Shown here piece by piece: positions 1-6,875 of a stretch of 8,739 nt of DNA. Each line of letters begins with the position of its first letter. Positions within the stretch are counted from its first letter, which is position 1. A program made the translations under genes and the position numbers. Source of the stretch: CAYLNH01 sp964384625 (GTDB taxonomy: Bacteria; Verrucomicrobiota; Lentisphaeria; JABSQK01); assembly GCA_964384625.1 (NCBI GenBank), contig CAYLNH010000294.1, positions 1 through 8,739 of the forward strand, written 5' to 3'. The notes beneath the pieces are model-generated. The model did not search any database. It saw only the letters and a list, made by a program, of their open reading frames with translations, and had not been told where the DNA came from.

Positions 1-244
1 GCCAACGCCCCCCGAGCCCGAAAACGGGCAACTCGAAGAGCGGGTCCAAGCATCCGGCCGGCGGCGTTGCCCCCGCAAAGCGGGGCAAGCACGAAATGTA
101 TCCCGCCAAGGCGGGACACGATGGTCGCATCGCTTGTTCGACGGCACCTTGCCGGACCGGCGCCTGGCCTCCGTCCGTGGCTGGAAAGCTTACGCCGCGC
201 CCATCTGGTGCGGCGGCGGCGCGTGGTCGGCAGCTACATTTCCC

Positions 245-276
245 GCGAAAAGATCTCCCCGGCTGCGCCGGGGGAG
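245..276. repeat. REP-like hairpin module A
   Basis: The octamer GCGAAAAG (245-252) is followed by an imperfect palindrome, 255-263 against 267-276, with a TGC loop and one extra G in the right arm. The layout matches module B at 471-512: the same octamer, then GATC plus a C-run, and a GC palindrome closed over a TGC-containing loop. Shared flank plus palindrome is what dispersed REP-type elements look like, but only two copies are visible here. Confidence 0.4.
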
Positions 277-285
277 TGTCAGCCT

Positions 286-374
286 CCCTTCAGTTTCGCC
301 TTCGCACCGACTTTCCCGTCCTTTGCGCCGGTTGACCCGACTTTCCCGTCCTTTGCGCCGGTTGAACTGAAGGG
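286..374. repeat. 10-bp inverted repeat enclosing a tandem repeat
   Basis: CCCTTCAGTT (286-295) and AACTGAAGGG (365-374) are perfect inverted copies separated by 69 bp. The enclosed segment holds almost all of the 30-bp tandem repeat at 307-365. The right arm overlaps the end of the second repeat copy by one base. The arrangement could fold into a large stem-loop in either RNA strand or mark the ends of a tiny element. No flanking target-site duplication is obvious. Confidence 0.5.
307..365. repeat. Two-copy 30-bp tandem repeat
   Basis: The unit begins CCGACTTTCCCGTCC and ends GCGCCGGTTGA(C). Copy 1 covers 307-336. Copy 2 covers 337-365 and lacks only the last base. The two copies are identical over their shared length. 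Since 30 bp is ten codons, the repeat also appears as a repeated peptide in open frames, but nothing else supports coding. Two copies with no spacer do not make a CRISPR array. Confidence 0.85.
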
Positions 375-440
375 GGCATAGATACTCCCCAAGCTGAACT
401 TGGGGTCTCTTCTCGGAAAGCAGGAACCCGATCTCGCCCT

Positions 441-525
441 CTTTTCGCGCCAAGTGGAGCTGCAAGGTTCGCGAAAAGCCATTTGGAGATCCCCGCGGCC
501 TTGCGCCGCGGGTCCTTTTCGGACC
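441..525. repeat. Clustered hairpins, module B
   Basis: Three palindromes sit within 85 bp. CTTTTCGCG (441-449) pairs perfectly with CGCGAAAAG (470-478). CCCGCGGC (492-499) pairs with GCCGCGGG (505-512) over a CTTGC loop. GGTCC (511-515) pairs with GGACC (521-525) over a five-base loop and competes with the second stem. The GCGAAAAG at 471-478 is the octamer that also starts module A. There is no T-tract beside the strongest stem, so a simple intrinsic terminator is not supported. Confidence 0.5.
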
Positions 526-563
526 GGAAACGCAGAATCCGCGAGATCCGCGAGGTCGGACAT

Positions 564-586
564 CGCCGCGAACCCGTTTCGCGGCG
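564..586 (-). terminator. Hairpin just after the membrane-protein gene, possible transcript end
   Basis: A perfect 9-bp stem, CGCCGCGAA (564-572) with TTCGCGGCG (578-586), has a five-base loop. It lies seven bases past the TAG stop at 594-596 in the direction of minus-strand transcription. The position suits a transcript end or an RNA-stabilising 3' hairpin. No U-rich tract follows on the minus strand, so this is not a canonical Rho-independent terminator. Confidence 0.35.
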
Positions 587-593
587 GGTGCAG

Positions 594-2192
594 CTATTCT
601 GCTGCTGCCGGCGGGCCGGGGTCCGGCCCGTCGTCCTCGGCGGTCGAACGTTTAACCAGCCAGCCGACAATGGCGAAGCCGGCGGCGAGCACGACGAGCA
701 GGGGGATAACCACGTGGGTCCCCCGGAGCCCCATAAGTTCGCCCATATTGAACAGGCGCAGACGTTTGACGCTTGCGGTCTCGGGCGCCGGCCGTATCGG
801 GTTGTAGTGGAAGGGCCGCAGGTGGCCCTGGCGGAAGGAATAGTAGAAGTAGAAGAGCGGTTTGCTCCAGTATTCGCGTTCGCGGAAGTCGTGGTAGGGC
901 TGCAGCGCCGGCGACGTCGGCGAGACCGAAACGGTGATCAGCATATTGCTGACGGAAGCGGCCAGCAGGAGGAGGAAGAGCACGCCGAACGGGCGCGCCA
1001 GCGCGGTGCCGGCGAGCCGTTCGCTGAGCCGCCGGATGCCGAAGCCGGCCAACAGGATGTAGAACGGGAAGGCGCAGATCTGATAGCGCGGCCCGATACA
1101 GGCGCCGCCATGCCAGCCGTTGAAGGTCAGGTTCATGGCGAAGAACCCGAGAATGCTGCTGGTCGCAACCCAGAACAGCCAGTGCTTCCGGAGTTTCGGG
1201 ACGGCAACGACAGCGGCAAATACCGTCAGCATCACGGGCATATGGAAGAACAGCCCGCGGTAGGACGAGAAGGTCAGGTGCCAGAGGGCCCGCAGGGAGT
1301 CCCGAAACTGGAACAGCCCGCCGATTGCGCCCTCGTCTTTGAACAGGGAGTTATTGTGAAACGTCGCGAGCGTGAGCGGATTGCCGAAACAGAGGTAGTG
1401 GTAGACCATGAACAGCAGGAGCGGCGCGGCGCCGCCGGCGCAGAGCAGGGCCAGCGGCTGGTATCGCGGCGGGCCGCCGGCGCGAGGCGGGCGGCAGAAC
1501 CGGTACAGCAGCACGCCCGTCAGCGCCAGCAACGGGATGGCTACGGAGTATTCGGACAGCACCGCCAGCCCCAGGAAGAGACCGCTGAAGACATAGCCGC
1601 GCGGGGTGTCGGCCCGGAAAAAGTAGAGCCCGGCGATCAGGAAGGCGGTCGCCGTCACGTGGCCCCAGAACTGGGTGCTGTACGGCCACAGCAAGGTCCC
1701 GAAATAGAGCGCGACACAAAGCAGCGTCGGCCAGAACGCGCGGTTGTCGAAGATATCGCTGAGCAGCCAGAACATGAACAGGATGGAGATGGCCGCGGGC
1801 AGAACGGTGACGATCAGGTTGATGATGTAGCAGTTGAGATAGGTGAGAACCGGCTGTGTGGGGTCCTGGCCGGCGAGTCGTTCGACGCCGTAGAGGACGG
1901 CGTAGACGGGGATCGCCAGCAGCGCCGGGCCGGGGGCTTTGTTGGAGTAGTAGTTGTCGTCGTGTTCCGGGTTTTGCGCCCAGTCGCCGGTGTTCTCGCC
2001 GAGCTTCGGATTCCAGACCAGCCGGTTGATGCGGAAGGAGAACTGATCCGGTCCCGGTTCGACGAAGCAGAAGGCCACATCAAAGCGCGAAACATGGTTC
2101 CAGTTGGCGCCGTTGTAGAAGTAGGCGCCGGCACAGAGGAACAGCGCCGCCAGGAGGAGCTCGATTGCGTGTCGTTGCAGGAGGTCCTTCAA
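594..2192 (-). CDS. Polytopic GT-C-like membrane glycosyltransferase, uncharacterised
   Basis: This is a 532-residue integral membrane protein with about 12-13 hydrophobic segments, roughly at residues 10-26, 88-106, 122-146, 155-170, 178-193, 198-231 (probably two), 246-268, 313-333, 338-355, 371-388, 401-422 and 493-513. The N-terminal part resembles bacterial GT-C (PMT/GT39-like) proteins. SRFD (35-38) in the first outer loop offers a candidate acidic catalytic residue. DDNYYSNKAPG (78-88) matches the Y-S-x-K-A-P-G signature common in such proteins. GPRYQ (367-371) before a membrane segment is also typical. Members transfer sugars from polyprenyl-phosphate donors on the outer face of the membrane; the donor and acceptor cannot be told here. 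The start is TTG (2190-2192), chosen because AGGAG lies six bases upstream. The tail after residue 514 is acidic and proline-rich. The gene follows the carboxylase gene by 28 nt and is probably in its operon. I am confident that it is a membrane protein, moderately so of the GT-C fold, and not of a specific function. Confidence 0.8.
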   Translation of the reverse strand: MKDLLQRHAIELLLAALFLCAGAYFYNGANWNHVSRFDVAFCFVEPGPDQFSFRINRLVWNPKLGENTGDWAQNPEHDDNYYSNKAPGPALLAIPVYAVLYGVERLAGQDPTQPVLTYLNCYIINLIVTVLPAAISILFMFWLLSDIFDNRAFWPTLLCVALYFGTLLWPYSTQFWGHVTATAFLIAGLYFFRADTPRGYVFSGLFLGLAVLSEYSVAIPLLALTGVLLYRFCRPPRAGGPPRYQPLALLCAGGAAPLLLFMVYHYLCFGNPLTLATFHNNSLFKDEGAIGGLFQFRDSLRALWHLTFSSYRGLFFHMPVMLTVFAAVVAVPKLRKHWLFWVATSSILGFFAMNLTFNGWHGGACIGPRYQICAFPFYILLAGFGIRRLSERLAGTALARPFGVLFLLLLAASVSNMLITVSVSPTSPALQPYHDFREREYWSKPLFYFYYSFRQGHLRPFHYNPIRPAPETASVKRLRLFNMGELMGLRGTHVVIPLLVVLAAGFAIVGWLVKRSTAEDDGPDPGPPAAAE

Positions 2193-2219
2193 TCCTCTCT
2201 CCTGACGCGGAAGGAGGTG
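2179..2219 (-). promoter_or_regulatory. Shine-Dalgarno flanked by two anti-SD tracts
   Basis: In the minus-strand transcript the AGGAG ribosome site (2199-2203) of the membrane-protein gene has CACCTCCTT (2211-2219) upstream, starting two bases after the carboxylase stop codon, and CCTCCT (2179-2184) inside its own codons 3-5. Either tract can pair with the AGGAG. A ribosome finishing the carboxylase would cover the upstream tract, so the arrangement could produce translational coupling. The sequence is direct; the mechanism is inference. Confidence 0.4.
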
Positions 2220-2220
2220 C

Positions 2221-5200
2221 TTATACGGGTTGGATGATGAACAGCAGGTCGCCCTGGTTCACCGCCTGGCCGCTGGACGGGTTGACGCGGACGACCCGGT
2301 AGTCGCCCTTGGGGTACAGCTCCGTCCTGCCGTTGAATGTCCCCAGGCTGAGCGGCCGGAACAATTTCATCGCTTCCAGCAGACACAGCGTGTCCTCGGT
2401 GGTTACAACCTGATCGACCTTGACGAAATCCGGCTCCGCCGGCGAAGCCGAGGTGTAGAAGATCCCGGTGCCCGGCGACAGCACCTTCAATTCGTCCGTA
2501 CCCTCGATCTGCAGGACATCGGCGCTCAACGCCTGGCGGGCGCCGCCGGCGGACTCCTCGACCTCCGCCATCAATGCGTCGAAATCGATGCGCTGGAAAA
2601 ACTCCGGCAGGTAGCCGGTGTCGTAGTCGCCGCCGCGGAAGACGTCGTCCGCCAGGATGCGTTTAACCAGCGGGATGTTGGTGCAGACGCCGCGCAGTTT
2701 GACGTCGTCGAGGTATGCGAGCAGTTTGTCGATGGTGTCTTCGCGATCCTTGCCTTTGCAGATGACCTGGACGATCATGCTGTCGTAATAAGGCGGGATC
2801 ACCTGGCCTTTGCTGACGGCGGTCAGGATCTGGATATGCGGTTTTTTGGGGAACCGGCATTCCGTGATCTTGCCGGGGTCCGGGATAAACTGGATGTCGC
2901 CGTCCGGCGAGACCGCGGCCTTTTCGGCGTTGATCCGGACTTCGATGGCGTAGCCGGACTGCCGGAACTTCAGCTCTTCGATCGACCGGCCTTCGGCGAT
3001 GCGGATCTGTTCCTTGACGATGTCCACGCCGGTGACCATTTCGGTGACCGGATGTTCGATCTGCAGGCGGGCGTTCATCTCCATGAAGTACACGGCTTCG
3101 TTGGGCAGGTCGAAGATGAACTCGACGGTGCCGGCGCCGACGTAGCCGACGCGGTCGGCGATCGAGGCGGCATGCTTGAACATGGCCTTCTTGAGTTTAT
3201 CCGGCAGCAGCGTGGAACCGGATTCCTCCACGACCTTCTGGTTGTTGCGCTGGACCGAGCAGTCGCGCAGCCCGAGAACCCTGGTGTTGCCGTGCTTGTC
3301 GCGCAGGATCTGGATCTCGACGTGCCGCATCGACTCGACGAACTTCTCGAGATAGACGTCGCTGCTGCCGAAGGCGCTCTTGGCTTCGGCGGCAATCTGC
3401 AGGAAGAGCTCACGGAAGCGCTGCGGCTCGCGCACCACCTGGATGCCCTTGCCGCCGCCGCCGTGGACGGCCTTGAGGATGACCGGATAGCCGATCTCCG
3501 CGGCCAGCTCGGCCGCCGTCTCGCTGTCGGTCAAAACACCGTAACTGCCGGGCACCACGGGCACGCCCTGTTCGCGGGCGGTATTGGTGGCGTTCGATTT
3601 GTTGCCCATCCACTCCATGCTCTGGACCGGCGGACCGATGAAATTGATGCCGTGCCGACGGCAGAGCGCCGCGAAGTCCGGGTTCTCCGAGAGAAACCCG
3701 ATCCCCGGGTGCAGCGCGTCAGCCTTCTCGCGCTCGGCAATGCGAATCACGCTCTTGGCGTTGAGGTAGCTCTCGTCCGGCGTATTCCCGCCGATGCAGA
3801 CCAGCAGGTCCTGCTCGGCGAGCAGTTTGGCCGCTTCCGACTCCATGTCGGCGTCGGACTGGACCAGCACCATCGGCTTGCCGGCTTCCTGGACTTTGCG
3901 GACGATCTTCTGGGCTGTACAGCCGCGGGCGTGGACGAGGATGCGTTGGATCGGCTGCATTAGTCCGAGGTCGTCCTGGTCGACGTCTTCCGCCTGGGCG
4001 TCGCGCGTGTCGTAGCTGCCCTTAAGGACGCGGACGACGACCTCCGGAACGGTCTCGGTCGGCACCGGGATCTGCGGGTCGACCAGGCGCAGTTCGTCGT
4101 CGAGGGTTTCGGCGAACGGGTGCTTGACCAGCCCCTGCATGGCGCCGGGCACGAGGGAGAGGTAGTTGGACAGCGTGGTGTAGCACGGCAGATAGGAGGG
4201 CACGACGATCTGGCCGGCAAACGGCATGTTCGTGCCGGACAGATAGTAGGTCTGGACCATGGGGTGTGTCACCAGGCTGGCCTGGGCGCCGCCGGTGCAG
4301 TCGCCGAAGCCGAACATGATGATCGGCAGGTCGTTGTCGCGGATGAACCGGGTGATGCGGTCGTTGACGATGGACATCGAGAACAACGCGCCGGCGCCTT
4401 CCTTGGTCTGCATGCCGCTGGACGCGACGAAGCCGATGACCGGCAGGTGGCGGCGGGCGCACTCGAGGAGGAGCTTGCAGAATTTCTCGGCGCTGGCCAT
4501 GTCGAAAGCGCCCGCCTGGAAGCTGGTGTTCGAGATCAAGACGCCGACCTGGCGGCGGAAGCGTTTGTACTTGAACTCGGCGATGCCGGTGATCGTGCCG
4601 CAAGGCGTGATGTCCTGGCTCAGGGCGCGCTCGATCGACAGTCGGAAACCCGGGAACGCGGCGGGATCGGCGCTCATCAGGTTGCCGTTGAGTTCGCTGA
4701 AGTCCTTGAAAAACGCCTCCAGCAGTTTCTCGCTGGTGATGACTTTGTCCTTCTTCAGCTTGAACTGGATATTCTGGATCAGCAGATCGTGGTAGGCGAT
4801 CGCCAGGCGGTTCCAGAAGTCCTTGATCCCGATATTGCGCAGGCTGATGTTGCCGCGGTAGGCGTAGCGCCGGTTGGCGACCGATCGCAGATAATCCGGG
4901 ATCAGCCGTTCGAACAGAAACGTCACAATCGCAAACAGCGGCTCCGGGACACGCGGGAAGACCACCTTCTTCCACTGCTGGATGGTCTTCAGAATACGCT
5001 CGCGCTTGGGCAGTTTCGAGAAGAACGCCAGCCAGGTGTCGAACTGCTCGCGCAGTTCCTCCGGCGAGCCCATGTACTCGGCGTCGGCCGGAAAGGCGGC
5101 GACGAGTTTGTCGATGGCCGGCGTCAGCGACTGCTCCAGCAGCTGCCGGATGGACTCGCGGCTGATCGTGTTGGAGTCCTTCGCCTCGGAAGCGATGTCC

Positions 5201-6765
5201 TTGAGGTTCTTGATGATGTTCGCGTAGAGATCGTCGAACAGCAGGATGTTGCGGCACTCGGCGATGAACGGCCCGCGGATCTCCGGCTGCAGGATGACGT
5301 CGAGCACCGTGGTGTTCTCGTGGTCGCCCGGCTGGTTGGCTTCGTCGGCCAGGTGTTTGATGAGCGCCGCAAAATTCGTCTGGGCGCTGTCCTTCCAGAG
5401 GTTGTACAGGTGGAAGCTGTACTCGAGGCAGAGGTTGCGCATGGCCTTGCCCCACTCGGTCCTGGGATCGCCGAGGAAGAACTGACCGACGCGGTTGCGG
5501 CGGCCGAGGGGCAGGTCCTTCTTCTTGTCGCTGTACTTCAGGTAGAGCCGGCGCAGGGCGTCGTCGTACTTGATCTCGAGGGCGTTCCCGAGCCAGCGGT
5601 TGAAGGTCTCCTGGTGCTCCTTCTCGGTGCGCTGTGCCAGGTCGCCCCTGGGCAGCTCGAGGTCGGCCAGATGGCCGTAACGCTCGACGGTCGAGTGGTG
5701 GATGCGCCGGCGCAGCGTCAGGAACCGCATGAACCGGTAGGTCAGTCCGAAGACGTTGGCGAGGTTGGTGGGGCTGAGCGCCAGCGACAGGTCCGACGTG
5801 TTCTGCATGGTCTCGAGGTTCTTCGAGGGGGTCAGGTAGCGCGATATGCTGCGCTGGTAGTGCTCGAAGATCGACGGGTTGTTGGCGGCGAACTGGGTGG
5901 CGGCGGTTTCCACGGCCTGGATGCCGCTGATGATCGCCAAATGCAGGTTCTGCAGCTCGCGTTCCTCGCCCGGAGCGTAGTCGATGATGCCGTCGATGTA
6001 GCCGTTCTGGAACAGCTCGCAGGCGGAGACGCCGACGTAGCGGGCGCATTCCTGCCAGGACAGATCGTACTTCCGCGCAATGTTGGCCAGGCCCCGGGGC
6101 AGGATCGTGTTGAACACGCCGTCCCGGACGGACAGCAGCAGGTTGGTCGTGGCCAGCGGGATGGCGCCGCCGGAGTAGCCGTTGCCGATGATGACGCCGA
6201 CGGTCGGGATGTCGATCTGGGCGAACTCCGCAATCAGCCGGGAGATGGCATGCGCCTGATTTCGGGCGTTGGCGTCGGCGCCGGCGTCGGCGCCGATCGT
6301 GTCGATCAGCGTCACGACGGGGGTCGCATGATCGGCGAAATCGCGGATGTACGCCGCCGCCTGCAGGTGGTGTTCGGGCATCCAGATGCCGTTGCTTGCC
6401 GTCCGCTCCTGGGCGATAATGCCGACTCGGCGGCGCCGGCCGCCGAAGTCCATCGATAGTTCCCGCATGATCAGCGGCCCATGTTCGGCCTGGTGGTGCA
6501 CCTCGCCCGGCAGGGACTCGAGGATCTCGCGGGCGCCGACGCGCGTCGGGTCCTCAGCCGGGGCAACCGCCTGCGCGATGTAGTCGTCAACGGCAATGCG
6601 CTGCAGCCGGTCATACTGTTTTTTTACCTGTTTCGGGCTCAACAGCCCGTCCACCTGGCGGCCCAGCGACAGCTCGTCGCTTTCCGGGAACAGCTCGGAA
6701 TCGGTCGCCATCTGTTCGGCGATCAGGAAAAGGTCGTCAACGTGCGGATCAGGTTTTCGTGCCAC
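2221..6765 (-). CDS. Single-chain multidomain acetyl/acyl-CoA carboxylase (CTalpha-CTbeta-BC-BCCP)
   Basis: This 1514-residue cytosolic protein (about 170 kDa) would carboxylate biotin with ATP and bicarbonate and pass the carboxyl to acetyl-CoA or a related acyl-CoA, the first step of fatty-acid synthesis. Domains in order follow. (1) An AccA-like carboxyltransferase half, about 70-285, has DTIGA (155-159), GNGYSGGA (194-201) and ILPRGLANI (221-229). (2) About 290-700 is a helical region I cannot assign. (3) An AccD-like half, about 718-915, has ASSGMQTKEG (781-790), GDCTGGAQAS (821-830) and PFAGQ (848-852), but no four-cysteine zinc ribbon. (4) Biotin carboxylase, about 938-1395, has HPGIGFLSEN (1019-1028), K1056, K1098, GGGGKG (1102-1107), RDCSVQR (1167-1173), K1177, EMNARLQIEHP (1229-1239) and R1277. 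(5) A biotinyl domain, about 1428-1514, has EAMKLF with biotin lysine K1467. The start is GTG (6763-6765), preceded by an AG-rich ribosome site; the stop is TAA. The substrate is not proven; acetyl-CoA is favoured because both CT halves are AccA/AccD-like. Confidence 0.93.
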   Translation of the reverse strand: MARKPDPHVDDLFLIAEQMATDSELFPESDELSLGRQVDGLLSPKQVKKQYDRLQRIAVDDYIAQAVAPAEDPTRVGAREILESLPGEVHHQAEHGPLIMRELSMDFGGRRRRVGIIAQERTASNGIWMPEHHLQAAAYIRDFADHATPVVTLIDTIGADAGADANARNQAHAISRLIAEFAQIDIPTVGVIIGNGYSGGAIPLATTNLLLSVRDGVFNTILPRGLANIARKYDLSWQECARYVGVSACELFQNGYIDGIIDYAPGEERELQNLHLAIISGIQAVETAATQFAANNPSIFEHYQRSISRYLTPSKNLETMQNTSDLSLALSPTNLANVFGLTYRFMRFLTLRRRIHHSTVERYGHLADLELPRGDLAQRTEKEHQETFNRWLGNALEIKYDDALRRLYLKYSDKKKDLPLGRRNRVGQFFLGDPRTEWGKAMRNLCLEYSFHLYNLWKDSAQTNFAALIKHLADEANQPGDHENTTVLDVILQPEIRGPFIAECRNILLFDDLYANIIKNLKDIASEAKDSNTISRESIRQLLEQSLTPAIDKLVAAFPADAEYMGSPEELREQFDTWLAFFSKLPKRERILKTIQQWKKVVFPRVPEPLFAIVTFLFERLIPDYLRSVANRRYAYRGNISLRNIGIKDFWNRLAIAYHDLLIQNIQFKLKKDKVITSEKLLEAFFKDFSELNGNLMSADPAAFPGFRLSIERALSQDITPCGTITGIAEFKYKRFRRQVGVLISNTSFQAGAFDMASAEKFCKLLLECARRHLPVIGFVASSGMQTKEGAGALFSMSIVNDRITRFIRDNDLPIIMFGFGDCTGGAQASLVTHPMVQTYYLSGTNMPFAGQIVVPSYLPCYTTLSNYLSLVPGAMQGLVKHPFAETLDDELRLVDPQIPVPTETVPEVVVRVLKGSYDTRDAQAEDVDQDDLGLMQPIQRILVHARGCTAQKIVRKVQEAGKPMVLVQSDADMESEAAKLLAEQDLLVCIGGNTPDESYLNAKSVIRIAEREKADALHPGIGFLSENPDFAALCRRHGINFIGPPVQSMEWMGNKSNATNTAREQGVPVVPGSYGVLTDSETAAELAAEIGYPVILKAVHGGGGKGIQVVREPQRFRELFLQIAAEAKSAFGSSDVYLEKFVESMRHVEIQILRDKHGNTRVLGLRDCSVQRNNQKVVEESGSTLLPDKLKKAMFKHAASIADRVGYVGAGTVEFIFDLPNEAVYFMEMNARLQIEHPVTEMVTGVDIVKEQIRIAEGRSIEELKFRQSGYAIEVRINAEKAAVSPDGDIQFIPDPGKITECRFPKKPHIQILTAVSKGQVIPPYYDSMIVQVICKGKDREDTIDKLLAYLDDVKLRGVCTNIPLVKRILADDVFRGGDYDTGYLPEFFQRIDFDALMAEVEESAGGARQALSADVLQIEGTDELKVLSPGTGIFYTSASPAEPDFVKVDQVVTTEDTLCLLEAMKLFRPLSLGTFNGRTELYPKGDYRVVRVNPSSGQAVNQGDLLFIIQPV

Positions 6766-6768
6766 TGG

Positions 6769-6778
6769 CTCTCTCTCT
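6769..6778 (-). promoter_or_regulatory. (AG)5 purine tract serving as carboxylase ribosome site
   Basis: On the minus strand AGAGAGAGAG lies three bases upstream of the GTG start at 6763-6765. It is the only Shine-Dalgarno-like tract near the start and is weak compared with AGGAGG. A non-ATG start with a dinucleotide-repeat ribosome site predicts modest initiation. Confidence 0.45.
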
Positions 6779-6832
6779 GGGTAAATTCAGTTGCCCCCGA
6801 ACTGGACTCTGTTGGTCTGCCGCGATTGCCCG

Positions 6833-6863
6833 ATACTATTACAAGAAGCAAGTCCCTGATCAA
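6833..6863 (-). promoter_or_regulatory. Candidate carboxylase promoter
   Basis: On the minus strand TTGATC (6858-6863, four of six matches to TTGACA) precedes an AT-rich patch TAATAGTAT (6833-6841). The -10 could be TAATAG at 16-bp spacing (three of six) or TAGTAT at 19 bp (four of six). It lies between the sfsA terminator and the carboxylase start, where a promoter is needed if the terminator works. The match is weak. Confidence 0.3.
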
Positions 6864-6875
6864 CGTCTCTTCCGG

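Larger units (their letters stand above)
1..593. other. Non-coding palindrome-rich intergenic region
   Basis: No convincing gene is seen here. All six frames stay open in places because of the high GC, but none of the translations resembles a known family. The region is instead packed with short inverted repeats: 16-20/25-29 (GCCCG, AAAA loop), 67-76/80-88 (one bulge, AAA loop), 101-107/110-116, 255-263/267-276 (one bulge), 387-393/399-405, 441-449/470-478, 492-499/505-512, 511-515/521-525 and 564-572/578-586. It also holds a 30-bp tandem repeat (307-365) and a 9-bp tandem duplication, ATCCGCGAG, at 537-554. The region lies downstream of the minus-strand carboxylase/membrane-protein operon and would form the 3' end of that transcript. 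No stem is followed by a clear T-tract on either strand. It is best read as a patchwork of REP-like palindromes. Confidence 0.7.

Noticed and set aside
307..365. CRISPR-like repeat
   Set aside because: Only two copies, directly adjacent with no spacer, and no cas genes nearby.
67..465. Several short open frames in the left intergenic region
   Set aside because: They run through palindromes and a tandem repeat, overlap each other on both strands and match nothing recognisable.
483..2237. Plus-strand open frame antisense to the membrane protein (584 codons)
   Set aside because: The minus strand encodes about a dozen hydrophobic helices with a good ribosome site; the plus frame is a charged, low-complexity shadow.
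2230..3963. Plus-strand open frame antisense to the biotin carboxylase part (577 codons)
   Set aside because: Same reason: the opposite strand encodes intact ATP-grasp and biotinyl motifs, and this frame shows no family resemblance.
4022..6049. Minus-strand out-of-frame open reading of 675 codons within the carboxylase
   Set aside because: Arg/Pro/His-rich composition and no motifs; it overlaps the true frame entirely.
4120..6459. Long plus-strand open frame antisense to the carboxylase (779 codons)
   Set aside because: It lies wholly opposite a gene with clear family motifs. Its translation is rich in D, E, V, A and G with no recognisable domain, typical of an antisense frame in a high-GC gene.
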